Positions 9,938-17,995 of a stretch of 64,000 nt of DNA are shown here, piece after piece. Positions within the stretch are counted from its first letter, which is position 1. Each line of letters opens with the position of its first letter. Both the position numbers and the translations under genes were made by a program. The stretch spans positions 3,421,001-3,485,000 of the forward strand of contig CP019636.1 in assembly GCA_002163975.1 (NCBI GenBank). Reading direction: 5' to 3'. The notes below the pieces were generated by a model. The model was given only the letters and a program-made list of their open reading frames with translations. It was not told where the DNA came from and searched no databases. This DNA is from Nostocales cyanobacterium HT-58-2 (GTDB taxonomy: Bacteria; Cyanobacteriota; Cyanobacteriia; Cyanobacteriales; Nostocaceae).

Positions 9938-11122
9938 ATGGCAAGAATTGAAACTCGCACTGAACCCATGGTGCTGAACATGGGTCCCCATCATCCTTCT
10001 ATGCACGGGGTGCTGAGACTAATTGTCACCCTTGATGGCGAGGATGTGGTTGATTGTGAACCAGTACTCGGCTACCTGCACCGGGGAATGGAAAAAATTG
10101 CGGAGAACCGCACTAATATTATGTATGTCCCCTACGTCAGTCGGTGGGACTATGCAGCGGGAATGTTCAACGAAGCCGTGACCGTTAACGCCCCAGAAAA
10201 ACTGGCAGATATTCCCGTCCCTAAACGCGCCAGCTACATCCGCGTCATCATGCTAGAGTTGAACCGCATCGCTAACCACTTGCTGTGGTTCGGTCCATTC
10301 CTAGCTGACGTAGGTGCTCAAACCCCCTTCTTCTATCAGTTCCGTGAACGGGAAATGATTTACGATCTGTGGGAAGCCGCCACAGGTTACCGGATGGTCA
10401 ACAACAACTACTTCCGCATCGGTGGTGTAGCAGTTGACTTACCTTACGGTTGGGTTGACAAATGCTTAGATTTCTGCGACTACTTCTTACCGAAAGTTGA
10501 TGAGTATGAGCGCTTAGTCACCAATAACCCAATCTTCCGACGTCGTGTTGAAGGCATTGGTACTATCACCCGTGACGAAGCCATTAACTGGGGACTTTCT
10601 GGTCCAATGTTACGCGCTTCTGGTGTGAAGTGGGACTTGCGCAAAGTTGACCACTACGAATGTTACGATGATTTCGACTGGGACGTGCAGTGGGAAACAG
10701 CTGGTGATTGTTTCGCGCGTTACCTAGTCCGGATGCGGGAAATGCGCGAATCTGTAAAAATTATTAGACAAGCTATCAAAGGGCTTCCCGGCGGTCCCTA
10801 CGAGAACTTGGAAGCCAAGCGCTTAGCAGCAGGGAAAAAATCTGAGTGGGATGGCTTCGATTACCAGTACATCAGCAAGAAAATTGCTCCCACGTTTAAA
10901 ATTCCCAAAGGTGAAATCTACTACCGTGTAGAAAGTGGCAAAGGTGAACTAGGAATTTATCTCGTTGGTGATGATAACCCCTTCCCTTGGCGGTGGAAGA
11001 TTCGCCCAGCAGATTTCAACAATCTGCAAATTCTCCCTCATCTCTTAAAAGGTGTGAAGGTTGCGGATATTGTCGTCATTCTGGGTAGTATTGACGTCAT
11101 TATGGGTTCTGTAGATAGGTAA
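9938..11122 (+). CDS. ndhH: NAD(P)H-quinone oxidoreductase subunit H
   Basis: NdhH is the 49-kDa-type subunit of the cyanobacterial NDH-1 complex (homologue of NuoD/NDUFS2). It sits in the hydrophilic arm at the quinone site and serves respiration and cyclic electron flow at the thylakoid. At 394 residues it is full length and collinear with the family. Recognisable blocks are [53 protein letters not shown] and the C-terminal [12 protein letters not shown]. Arg49 in GYLHRG aligns with the arginine of mammalian NDUFS2 that NDUFAF7 dimethylates, and the next gene is an NDUFAF7 homologue. A hairpin of 27 bases follows the stop codon. Confidence 0.98.
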   Translation: MARIETRTEPMVLNMGPHHPSMHGVLRLIVTLDGEDVVDCEPVLGYLHRGMEKIAENRTNIMYVPYVSRWDYAAGMFNEAVTVNAPEKLADIPVPKRASYIRVIMLELNRIANHLLWFGPFLADVGAQTPFFYQFREREMIYDLWEAATGYRMVNNNYFRIGGVAVDLPYGWVDKCLDFCDYFLPKVDEYERLVTNNPIFRRRVEGIGTITRDEAINWGLSGPMLRASGVKWDLRKVDHYECYDDFDWDVQWETAGDCFARYLVRMREMRESVKIIRQAIKGLPGGPYENLEAKRLAAGKKSEWDGFDYQYISKKIAPTFKIPKGEIYYRVESGKGELGIYLVGDDNPFPWRWKIRPADFNNLQILPHLLKGVKVADIVVILGSIDVIMGSVDR

Positions 11123-11131
11123 CACAAATCC

Positions 11132-11158
11132 CATTCCCAGGCAAGATGCTTGGGAATG
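11132..11158 (+). terminator. hairpin after ndhH (attenuator or processing site)
   Basis: CATTCCC pairs with GGGAATG, and the stem continues inward with one G-T pair around an AGA loop. It lies 10 bases after the ndhH stop codon. No T run follows, so it is more likely an mRNA-stabilising or partial-termination hairpin than a strong terminator. It overlaps the most upstream possible start of the next gene, which favours the later ATG 11180. Confidence 0.45.
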
Positions 11159-11179
11159 AAATTCTGGATCTTTTGCGTG

Positions 11180-12379
11180 ATGAATTCCAATCGACTTTTG
11201 TGTGAAGCGATCGCACACCGCATTACGATAAGTCCCCAAAAGCGAATCACTTTTGCTGAATATATGGACATGGTGTTATACCACCCTGAACTTGGTTACT
11301 ACTCCACAAAAGCAGTGAACTTGGGCAAGCAGGGTGATTTTTTTACTTCTGTCCATCTTGGCGCTGACTTTGGCGAATTGCTGGCGGTGCAATTTTTCCA
11401 GATGTGGGAGATTTTAGGGCAACCCGTGCCATTTTCTTTAGTAGAGATGGGAGCAGGTCAAGGATTATTGGCTTTAGATATCTTAAAGTACATCCAGCAG
11501 CAATACCCTGATTTCTTGAAGGCTTTAGATTATGTCATTGTTGAAAAATCCCCAGTTTTAAGGCAAGAACAACACCAGCGCTTGCAAGAATTTTCAGTGC
11601 GCTGGTCACATTTAGAGGAGATACCAAATCACTCTATCACTGGCTGCTTTTTTTCCAACGAGTTGGTGGATGCTTTGCCAGTGCATCAATTTGTTACAGA
11701 ACAAGGGAAACTGCGAGAGATTTATGTCACAAATCAGGAAGATGAGGGAGTTATTAGTTTGTCTTCCCCAACTCCTCCATCATTTGTGGAAGTTGCAGAT
11801 ACACCCTCAACATCTAAGCTTGAGGAATATTTTGAGCTTGTAGAAATTAATATTCGTGATTATCCTGATGGTTATCGTAGTGAAGTTAACTTAGCTGCTT
11901 TGGACGGGTTGAGTGTGGTAGCAGACAAGTTGCAGCGTGGATATCTATTGACTATTGATTATGGTTACCCTGCCAGTCGTTATTATAACCCCAGGCGATC
12001 GCAAGGGACTCTACAGTGTTATTACCGTCATCAGCGTCATAATGATCCGTATATCAATATTGGTCAACAAGACATCACAACTCATGTTGACTTTACCGCT
12101 TTGGAACGATGGGGTGAGCGGTGCGGATTAGATAAAGTTGGTTTTACCGAGCAAGCGTTGTTTTTGATGGCTTTAGGGTTGGGAGAACGAATTGCAGCCC
12201 TTTCCTATACAGAACAACCTATTTCACAGTTGCTGCATCGTCGAGATGTCCTGCATCAGCTTTTAGATCCTTTGGGACTCGGTGGATTTGGTGTGCTGGT
12301 TCAAAGTAAAGGACTGGTTCAAGAAGAAGCAACACAACCGTTGAAAGGACTAAGTGTGCCAGAACTCACGCAAATCTGA
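11180..12379 (+). CDS. class I SAM-dependent methyltransferase, NDUFAF7 (MidA) family
   Basis: A 399-residue member of the COG1565/DUF185 family. Mitochondrial members (NDUFAF7/MidA) symmetrically dimethylate an arginine of the NDUFS2 subunit of complex I. Family signatures are ITFAEYMDMVLYHPELGYYS, GDFFTSVHLGADFGELLA, the SAM-binding VEMGAGQGLLALDIL, FFSNELVDALPVHQF and LTIDYGYPASRYY. The frame can start at TTG 11150, but that codon sits inside a hairpin. ATG 11180 (MNSNRLLCEAI) is chosen. It lies only 57 bp after ndhH, the NDUFS2 homologue, on the same strand. The proximity suggests NdhH is the substrate, but this is inference. Confidence 0.9.
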   Translation: MNSNRLLCEAIAHRITISPQKRITFAEYMDMVLYHPELGYYSTKAVNLGKQGDFFTSVHLGADFGELLAVQFFQMWEILGQPVPFSLVEMGAGQGLLALDILKYIQQQYPDFLKALDYVIVEKSPVLRQEQHQRLQEFSVRWSHLEEIPNHSITGCFFSNELVDALPVHQFVTEQGKLREIYVTNQEDEGVISLSSPTPPSFVEVADTPSTSKLEEYFELVEINIRDYPDGYRSEVNLAALDGLSVVADKLQRGYLLTIDYGYPASRYYNPRRSQGTLQCYYRHQRHNDPYINIGQQDITTHVDFTALERWGERCGLDKVGFTEQALFLMALGLGERIAALSYTEQPISQLLHRRDVLHQLLDPLGLGGFGVLVQSKGLVQEEATQPLKGLSVPELTQI

Positions 12380-12471
12380 AAAATTAACCTCGCTTAACGG
12401 TGTATTGGTGATAGTTGATCTACCATAGCAGTGATTACATTGAGAATAATATCTTCCAAAAAATAATAATT

Positions 12472-12567
12472 ATGACGACACATGACCTATTGATGTTAGT
12501 GGTACTACTGACCCCAGGAATTTTACTTTCAGTCTTGATTATGGCGACTTTTGCGGCAGGCGGCTGA
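12472..12567 (+). CDS. 31-residue single-span membrane peptide
   Basis: A short open frame (start MTTHDLLMLVVLL, end MATFAAGG) encodes one strongly hydrophobic helix of about 22 residues with a short acidic lead. Size and composition resemble the small single-helix subunits of cyanobacterial photosystems, cytochrome b6f and NDH-1, but I do not recognise it as any named one. It follows the ndhH/methyltransferase pair on the same strand, so an NDH-1-related role is conceivable. No clear ribosome-binding site precedes the ATG, so the call rests on composition and position only. Confidence 0.5.
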   Translation: MTTHDLLMLVVLLTPGILLSVLIMATFAAGG

Positions 12568-12723
12568 CGGGAAATCAGGGACAAGGGGACGCGGAGAGGG
12601 AATTTGTCGCCGCGTCGCCTCGTCTTATGGTTTTTTCCGTCTTCTTCACGCCTAACTCATTAAACGATTAACAATTAGAATCAAAGGATGGAAACGCGAT
12701 CGCATACCAAGGGAAGATGAAAA

Positions 12724-13596
12724 ATGAAGGTGGCATTTCTGGGGACTGGTTTGATGGGACTACCAATGGCTCAAAGGTTGTTAGAGGCAAATGTAGAGGT
12801 CATTGCCTACAACCGCACCCCAGAAAAGTTGGAACCACTCAAAGCAGCTGGTGCTGAAGTCGTTACACACCCCTACCAAGCAATCAACGCTGCTGAGCAT
12901 ATCATTCTCATGCTGAGTAATGCTGCAGCCATATACAGTGTTCTGCTTTCGGATCGGTCTTGGCGGACTGTTGCAGGACGTAGCATTATTCAAATGGGGA
13001 CAATCACTCCTACAGAAAGTAAAGAAATCTCAGAGGCAGTGGTTTCTGTCGGTGGTGAGTATTTAGAAGCACCCGTTTTGGGGAGTATTCCAGAAGTGAA
13101 AGATGGCAAACTGATTGTGATGGTGGGCGCACACCAAGAACAATATCAACGCCACCTAGAGTTATTCAAACATTTTGGTCCAGAACCTCTCCTAGTAGGT
13201 CCTGTGGGAACTGCAGCGGCGCTCAAATTAGCGTTAAATCAACTGATTGCTTCCCTGACAACAGCTTTTGCCCTAAGTCTTGGTTTTGCCCAGCATCAGG
13301 GGATCAATGTGGATTTGTTTATGTACGTTCTACGCCAGAGTGCTCTTTACGCACCAACTTTTGACAAAAAGTTGCAACGGATGCTTGAAGGGAATTATGC
13401 CAATCCTAACTTTCCGACAAAACACTTGATGAAAGATACAGATTTATTTATCTCAGAGGCAAAGTCTACAAGTTTAAATCTCAGCAGCATTCAAGGTGTG
13501 CGGGACATTATAGACATGGCAATGAAAATGTCATTTTCTGATGCAGATTACTCATCAATATTTTCTGCGATTAATGCGTCAACTGACGGCGCTTGA
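12724..13596 (+). CDS. NAD(P)-dependent oxidoreductase, 3-hydroxyisobutyrate dehydrogenase/GLYR family
   Basis: A 290-residue beta-hydroxyacid dehydrogenase. The N-terminal Rossmann fold begins MKVAFLGTGLMGLPMAQ, and NRTPEKL at the end of strand 2 suggests NADPH preference (an Arg rather than an acidic residue). The substrate-binding block APVLGSIPEVKDG and the catalytic-helix Lys region (LKLALNQLIASLTTA) follow. The C-terminal helical domain includes KHLMKDTDLF. The family covers 3-hydroxyisobutyrate dehydrogenase, tartronate semialdehyde reductase and glyoxylate/succinic semialdehyde reductases, and I cannot choose between them. Its last 18 bases overlap the 3' end of the convergent NACHT gene. 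Confidence 0.9.
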   Translation: MKVAFLGTGLMGLPMAQRLLEANVEVIAYNRTPEKLEPLKAAGAEVVTHPYQAINAAEHIILMLSNAAAIYSVLLSDRSWRTVAGRSIIQMGTITPTESKEISEAVVSVGGEYLEAPVLGSIPEVKDGKLIVMVGAHQEQYQRHLELFKHFGPEPLLVGPVGTAAALKLALNQLIASLTTAFALSLGFAQHQGINVDLFMYVLRQSALYAPTFDKKLQRMLEGNYANPNFPTKHLMKDTDLFISEAKSTSLNLSSIQGVRDIIDMAMKMSFSDADYSSIFSAINASTDGA

Positions 13597-15369
13597 GCCT
13601 GTCTTGGTTAATCGCAAAGCCTCTTCAATTGACTGTCGCACTTCATGAGTGACTGAACAATCACTATTGAGGCAATCGATAAGTAACTTTTTCGCGTTGT
13701 CATACTGCTTTTCATTGTCTGCCAAGAGCGTGTCGAGTTGGCGTTTCATCAACTGCAATAGGTTGTCTGGGTTGGGCAGCATTTCTACTGCTAGTAAAAA
13801 GACTTCTCGCCAGCGCTTCTCACTCATATGGCGGACAAGGTTTTGAAAAGCTTCTTCAGTATGTTGAGGTGGACTAGTCACAATTTTTCTGGCAGCAAAG
13901 TATTTCTGAAAGATGATGTGGGAGAACGAGTAAATGTTTTTTGCTCGCTCGACTAATAAACCATGCTGAGCTTCAATAGACTTCAAAATATCTTCGCTGT
14001 CAACTTGAAGTGTTTCTAAAAAGATGCTATCCTCGGGTAATATATGGATAGAATGAGATATTCCTTGCTCAAGTGCACTTTTCTTGAAAAAGTACTCGCT
14101 GTGTTCAAAAGTCGTCCAAGCAATTTGACTTAGCAAGCCCTTTTTATCGTATCGCAATAATTTATCAACCTGATTTCGCTCAACACCACGCTTGGCATCC
14201 CATTTTTTGAGTAGTAAATCTAACCCTTCATCATAAACCTCCGAACAATGAGGTGGGAAATCAGATCTTTTTTCAAACACCAGGCATAAAAGGGTCAGCA
14301 GTAGGGGATGAGTCGCTAATTCTTTGAGTGGCTGATTTGCTTGCAGCTTTTGCACAAAGTGTTCTGCTTTTGCCAAATCTTGACCCTCAAACCATTTGGT
14401 CGCAAAGTGAGAAACTTGTTCGTCATCAAAATCGGCAACTTCTACTTCGGTGAACTGTTCAAAAGTATATTCTTGTGCTGCAATTCGGCAAGTCATAACT
14501 ATGAAACTGGGATAAAACCGTGTTGCAATAGTACAAATCTCCTTTACCACTCGCTTAAGGTGGCTTTGGCTGACTTCATCTAACCCATCCAGTAAAAGAA
14601 TTGCTCGCCCTGCACTCAGCAGCATTTGGGCGACTTGAGGTTCTACAACTCCACATTCCTCAAATTGTGCTGTAATGTATTCTATCAAGCTTGGCTGTCC
14701 TTGAGTTTCGGCAAAATCTTTAAGGACAATAAAAATTGGGACGGCATTGCACAGAAACTTACCTGAGTTACATTGGGTTGCAATCCATTTCAAAAATGTG
14801 GTTTTGCCCGAACCTGGTTTTCCCCAAATCATCAGCTTGTCGTAGCGTTCTACTGCTTCGATTCCTGGCACACGTTCTTGGTCAATCTTGCTCAAGCCAA
14901 AACGCTCAAAGTTCTCTTGGTAACAACAATTCTGCAAAAGTTCGCCAATGGAAAGCCTTCTGCGGCTCGTCACTCGCTCCAAAATGTTGACATTGGTGTA
15001 TATAGTATCTAATCTAATCGGCTGCTCCTTATCCAGCAGCTTTATCGTACCGCAGCGCCTCGCAATCCTGTCGTGAATTTTTTCTCGTACAGCCTGCACC
15101 AAACTCTCAATCTGGGAAGGACTTGCTGCAGAATCCACATCTGGAAGTGAGGAGAAACTCGCAATTTCACTCCATTCGAGCCCTAACTTTTCGCAGATTG
15201 TGACAAAAATGTAGCGGTCAACTGCTTTACCTTGGAAGAACTTGCTCACTGGCTGACGGCTAATGCTCAGTTCTTCTGCTAATGCCTGTTGCGTTAAGGA
15301 ATTACGGATGAGGGCAGCTTGTGCTTTTTTGATTCCCTCAGCAGATGCTTGAAGTGATCGTCTGCTCAT
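13579..15369 (-). CDS. HTH-NACHT NTPase (STAND family), candidate defence or signalling protein
   Basis: A 596-residue STAND NTPase. Residues about 22-48 form an Xre/Cro-like helix-turn-helix (LTQQALAEELSISRQPVSKF). A linker follows, then a NACHT domain with Walker A GKPGSGKTTFLKW (183-195) and Walker B AILLLDGLDEV (256-266). Winged-helix and helical segments continue to the end (YSFSHIIFQKYFAA is typical of the region after NACHT). There are no LRR, WD40 or TPR repeats, so the sensor part is small or unrecognised. Bacterial NACHT proteins include phage-defence effectors and regulators of cell death. The HTH suggests DNA binding or autoregulation. It is divergent from the antitoxin-like gene at 15604, with 234 bp between them. 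Confidence 0.85.
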   Translation of the reverse strand: MSRRSLQASAEGIKKAQAALIRNSLTQQALAEELSISRQPVSKFFQGKAVDRYIFVTICEKLGLEWSEIASFSSLPDVDSAASPSQIESLVQAVREKIHDRIARRCGTIKLLDKEQPIRLDTIYTNVNILERVTSRRRLSIGELLQNCCYQENFERFGLSKIDQERVPGIEAVERYDKLMIWGKPGSGKTTFLKWIATQCNSGKFLCNAVPIFIVLKDFAETQGQPSLIEYITAQFEECGVVEPQVAQMLLSAGRAILLLDGLDEVSQSHLKRVVKEICTIATRFYPSFIVMTCRIAAQEYTFEQFTEVEVADFDDEQVSHFATKWFEGQDLAKAEHFVQKLQANQPLKELATHPLLLTLLCLVFEKRSDFPPHCSEVYDEGLDLLLKKWDAKRGVERNQVDKLLRYDKKGLLSQIAWTTFEHSEYFFKKSALEQGISHSIHILPEDSIFLETLQVDSEDILKSIEAQHGLLVERAKNIYSFSHIIFQKYFAARKIVTSPPQHTEEAFQNLVRHMSEKRWREVFLLAVEMLPNPDNLLQLMKRQLDTLLADNEKQYDNAKKLLIDCLNSDCSVTHEVRQSIEEALRLTKTGSSAVS

Positions 15370-15603
15370 CTTACCCTACAGAGACTCATATTCTACCTTA
15401 TAAATCATTCTTTTGATACTTGGTTACACTATTTTAGCAAGAAAATACGCATAATCAATCATAAGTCATACATAAATCAATTATTACTTTTACCCTAAAT
15501 CACTCAGGAACATAGAATACTGGAATTGTAGTTACTTGACATCTCTTACATAATTTAAGGTCACAGCATGACAAATTGTGAGAATGTCAATCGAGGTGAA
15601 ATT

Positions 15604-16221
15604 ATGAGTGGAATTAGCGTCACAATAGATGCTCCTTCTGAAAAGGACGTCATGCAACAAGCGCTCTTAAGCATAGCAAGGGGATTTCAGGATTATCTGA
15701 ATTCACTGCAGCCTGATGAGATTAAATACTTGGCGGAAAAAATGGCAACGACTTCTACCCAGCCAAAGTATTCCAAGGCTGAAACTGACTTTGCTGCCAA
15801 ACTTGGCGCCAATAAAATTAGTGATGAAGAGCGAGGTAGATTAGAATTTGCTGCCCTGACCAGGAATTTCAAGTGGAGACAAGATTTACTTCAGTCTTCA
15901 TTAACTGCGACTCAAGTGGCCCAAATGCTGAATACAACTCGTCAAACTCCACATGATCGTCTGAAAAAGAACACATTAATTGCAGTTCAAGACAATGGGG
16001 TGTGGAAGTTTCCTACTTGGCAATTTGACCCTCAAGGACCGGATAGCGTGATTGCTGGATTACCTGATGTCTTGAAAGCCCTCAATGTTCCGGCTATGTC
16101 TAAAATCAGTTGGCTCACTCGACCGAACAAAGCTTTGAATGGACTTACGCCTGTCGAAGCCTTGAAAGCTGGTCACAAAGAGGAAGTTATTTCTGAGGCG
16201 AGGTCTGTGGGAGTCTTATAG
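15604..16221 (+). CDS. ParS/Xre/MbcA antitoxin-like DNA-binding protein (no toxin adjacent)
   Basis: About 205 residues. The central part (LTATQVAQMLNTTRQTPHDR ... GVWKFPTWQFDPQGPD) is the HTH/winged segment found in proteins related to Xre/MbcA/ParS antitoxins. The C-terminal WLTRPNKALNGLTPVEALKAG is the usual toxin-binding module of antitoxins that pair with RES toxins. No RES gene follows: the next gene is a convergent MATE exporter, and the only RES gene here is 14 kb away. The start at ATG 15604 is preferred for its AGGTG five bases upstream. ATG 15568 in the same frame is possible. It is divergent from the NACHT gene and may regulate it. A terminator follows. Confidence 0.72.
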   Translation: MSGISVTIDAPSEKDVMQQALLSIARGFQDYLNSLQPDEIKYLAEKMATTSTQPKYSKAETDFAAKLGANKISDEERGRLEFAALTRNFKWRQDLLQSSLTATQVAQMLNTTRQTPHDRLKKNTLIAVQDNGVWKFPTWQFDPQGPDSVIAGLPDVLKALNVPAMSKISWLTRPNKALNGLTPVEALKAGHKEEVISEARSVGVL

Positions 16222-16263
16222 CAATGTGTCAGTGTTTACTTATCGGATTGTCTTAAACTTAGA

Positions 16264-16298
16264 AACCCGGGTGTTCTTTACAACACGCGGGTTTTTTA
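16264..16298 (+). terminator. rho-independent terminator
   Basis: AACCCGGGTGTT and AACACGCGGGTT form a 12-bp stem with one mismatch and a six-base loop, followed by a run of six T. It closes the antitoxin-like gene. Confidence 0.85.
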
Positions 16299-16501
16299 AA
16301 TACTTTTACCTGACACCAATGATAGGCGCCACACAATCTTGCTGTGCTCCGACGGATTGCCCTTAATGCTTTGAACTGAGACCAATCTTTTAAACGTAGT
16401 AATCGCCAAAAATTTAATCAAGTCGTAATGGATGATAACTACATACTTACTATTCTTGGTGCTTGTTTATCCCAACATGGTGATGCCTCTAAACTTCTTT
16501 G

Positions 16502-17884
16502 TCAATAGCATTTGAGACGCGCTGCCCCTGCACTTTGCTGATGCACGATCCTCTTAATTAAGTGGAAAAAGCGGAGGTTATTCAAGATTGCTGCAATCAA
16601 TAATCCTGCAATGAAGCCTGTCCACAACCCCCTGGCACCAAACGGTCCGGCTATTCCTAGCAGATAGCCGACGGGGAGTCCAACGAGCCAGTAAGAGATG
16701 AAATTAAGTAGCATTGGAATCCTGGTATCTTTTAACCCGCGTAGTGCTCCCATAGCGACAACTTGAAGACCGTCAAGAATCTGGAAAATGGCAGCCGTAG
16801 AGAGCAGTTGCACCGCGATCTCCTTCACCGTAGCGTCGTTTGTGTAAAACCCTGCGATCCAGGTGGGATAGAAAATAAGAAGCAGAGAGAGGCAAGCCAT
16901 AATGATCACTGCAAGCGCCAAGCTTGTAAAGCCAGTGAAACGTGCGTCTAAAAAGTTTCCTCGTCCGCCTAACAATCCCACTCGTACCGTTGTAGCGATA
17001 GAAAGACCTAGAGGGACCATGTAAGTGATCGCAGTAACATTGAGGGCAACTTGATGTCCAGCAAGCGTATCAGTACCGAGGAAACTTGCAAAGAGAGTAA
17101 TTGCACTAAACATTCCCACTTCTAGAGTAATGCTTAGCCCGATTGGGATACCTATCCTCAAAAGTTCCAAAATTTTTTCCCACCGTGGTAGCTCCCATTT
17201 TTGGAATAGTTTGAAAGGTTTGATATCCTTGTTCATCACTACAAAACTAGCCATACCAAAAAACATAACCCACCATGCTAGAGTTGTAGCCCAACCTGCC
17301 CCGACAGATCCCATTGCTGGAAAGCCAAATTGTCCATAAATTAGCACGTAGTTGGCAGCTGCATTAAAAGCTAGTCCAATGAGGGTGATGTACATACTGG
17401 GCTTCACGATTGAAACCCCTTCGTTGAAGAACCGTAGCGTCATAAAAGCGAACGCTGGGGGAAACCCCCAGCTCACTGATTGAATGTAGGTATTTGCAAG
17501 GTTGACCACATCCGGTTCTATATTCATCCATTGCAGTACGGAAGACAAGCTTCTGACAATGATGAATAGTGGTAAGGCGATGAATTGACTCAAATATAGG
17601 CACTGTTGAAAATATGTGCCGACTGATTCGCACTTACCTGAGCCGTAGAGTTGAGCTGCAATGGGAGATAAAGCAATGAGAACACCATTAGCAAAGACTA
17701 GGAATGGCATGAATAAGGGTATTCCTGCCGCGATCGCCGCCAAATCTTTGATGCTGTAATGCCCTACCATAACCGAGTCTATAAAAACCATGAGAGTCTC
17801 CCCAACTTGGGCAGCTATCACGGGCAATGCTAAGCGTAAAACTACCTTAGACTCTTTAGCAAAGTGGGCAAGCAAGAAATTCAT
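16502..17884 (-). CDS. MATE family efflux transporter
   Basis: A 460-residue multidrug and toxic compound extrusion protein with twelve predicted helices in two six-helix halves. The N-terminal half has LALPVIAAQVGETLMVFIDS and MVGHYSIKDLAAIAAG. The second half begins near LLRIGIPIGLSITLEVGMF and carries LGTDTLAGHQVALN. MATE proteins use a Na+ or H+ gradient to export cationic drugs or metabolites. The gene is alone on the minus strand, convergent with the antitoxin-like gene. Bases about 17455-17473 inside it form a perfect GC-rich hairpin (core GGGGGAAACCCCC), but the encoded WGFPPAF is plausible native sequence. Confidence 0.93.
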   Translation of the reverse strand: MNFLLAHFAKESKVVLRLALPVIAAQVGETLMVFIDSVMVGHYSIKDLAAIAAGIPLFMPFLVFANGVLIALSPIAAQLYGSGKCESVGTYFQQCLYLSQFIALPLFIIVRSLSSVLQWMNIEPDVVNLANTYIQSVSWGFPPAFAFMTLRFFNEGVSIVKPSMYITLIGLAFNAAANYVLIYGQFGFPAMGSVGAGWATTLAWWVMFFGMASFVVMNKDIKPFKLFQKWELPRWEKILELLRIGIPIGLSITLEVGMFSAITLFASFLGTDTLAGHQVALNVTAITYMVPLGLSIATTVRVGLLGGRGNFLDARFTGFTSLALAVIIMACLSLLLIFYPTWIAGFYTNDATVKEIAVQLLSTAAIFQILDGLQVVAMGALRGLKDTRIPMLLNFISYWLVGLPVGYLLGIAGPFGARGLWTGFIAGLLIAAILNNLRFFHLIKRIVHQQSAGAARLKCY

Positions 17885-17995
17885 ACTTTGTTAAAATCTT
17901 ATAATGATTTCTCATTAGTTCAACAACCAGGTTATATTTGCAAAAACTATTTCTTGACAAACCCCTTCAAAAAATTTTTGCAAGATAACTATATA

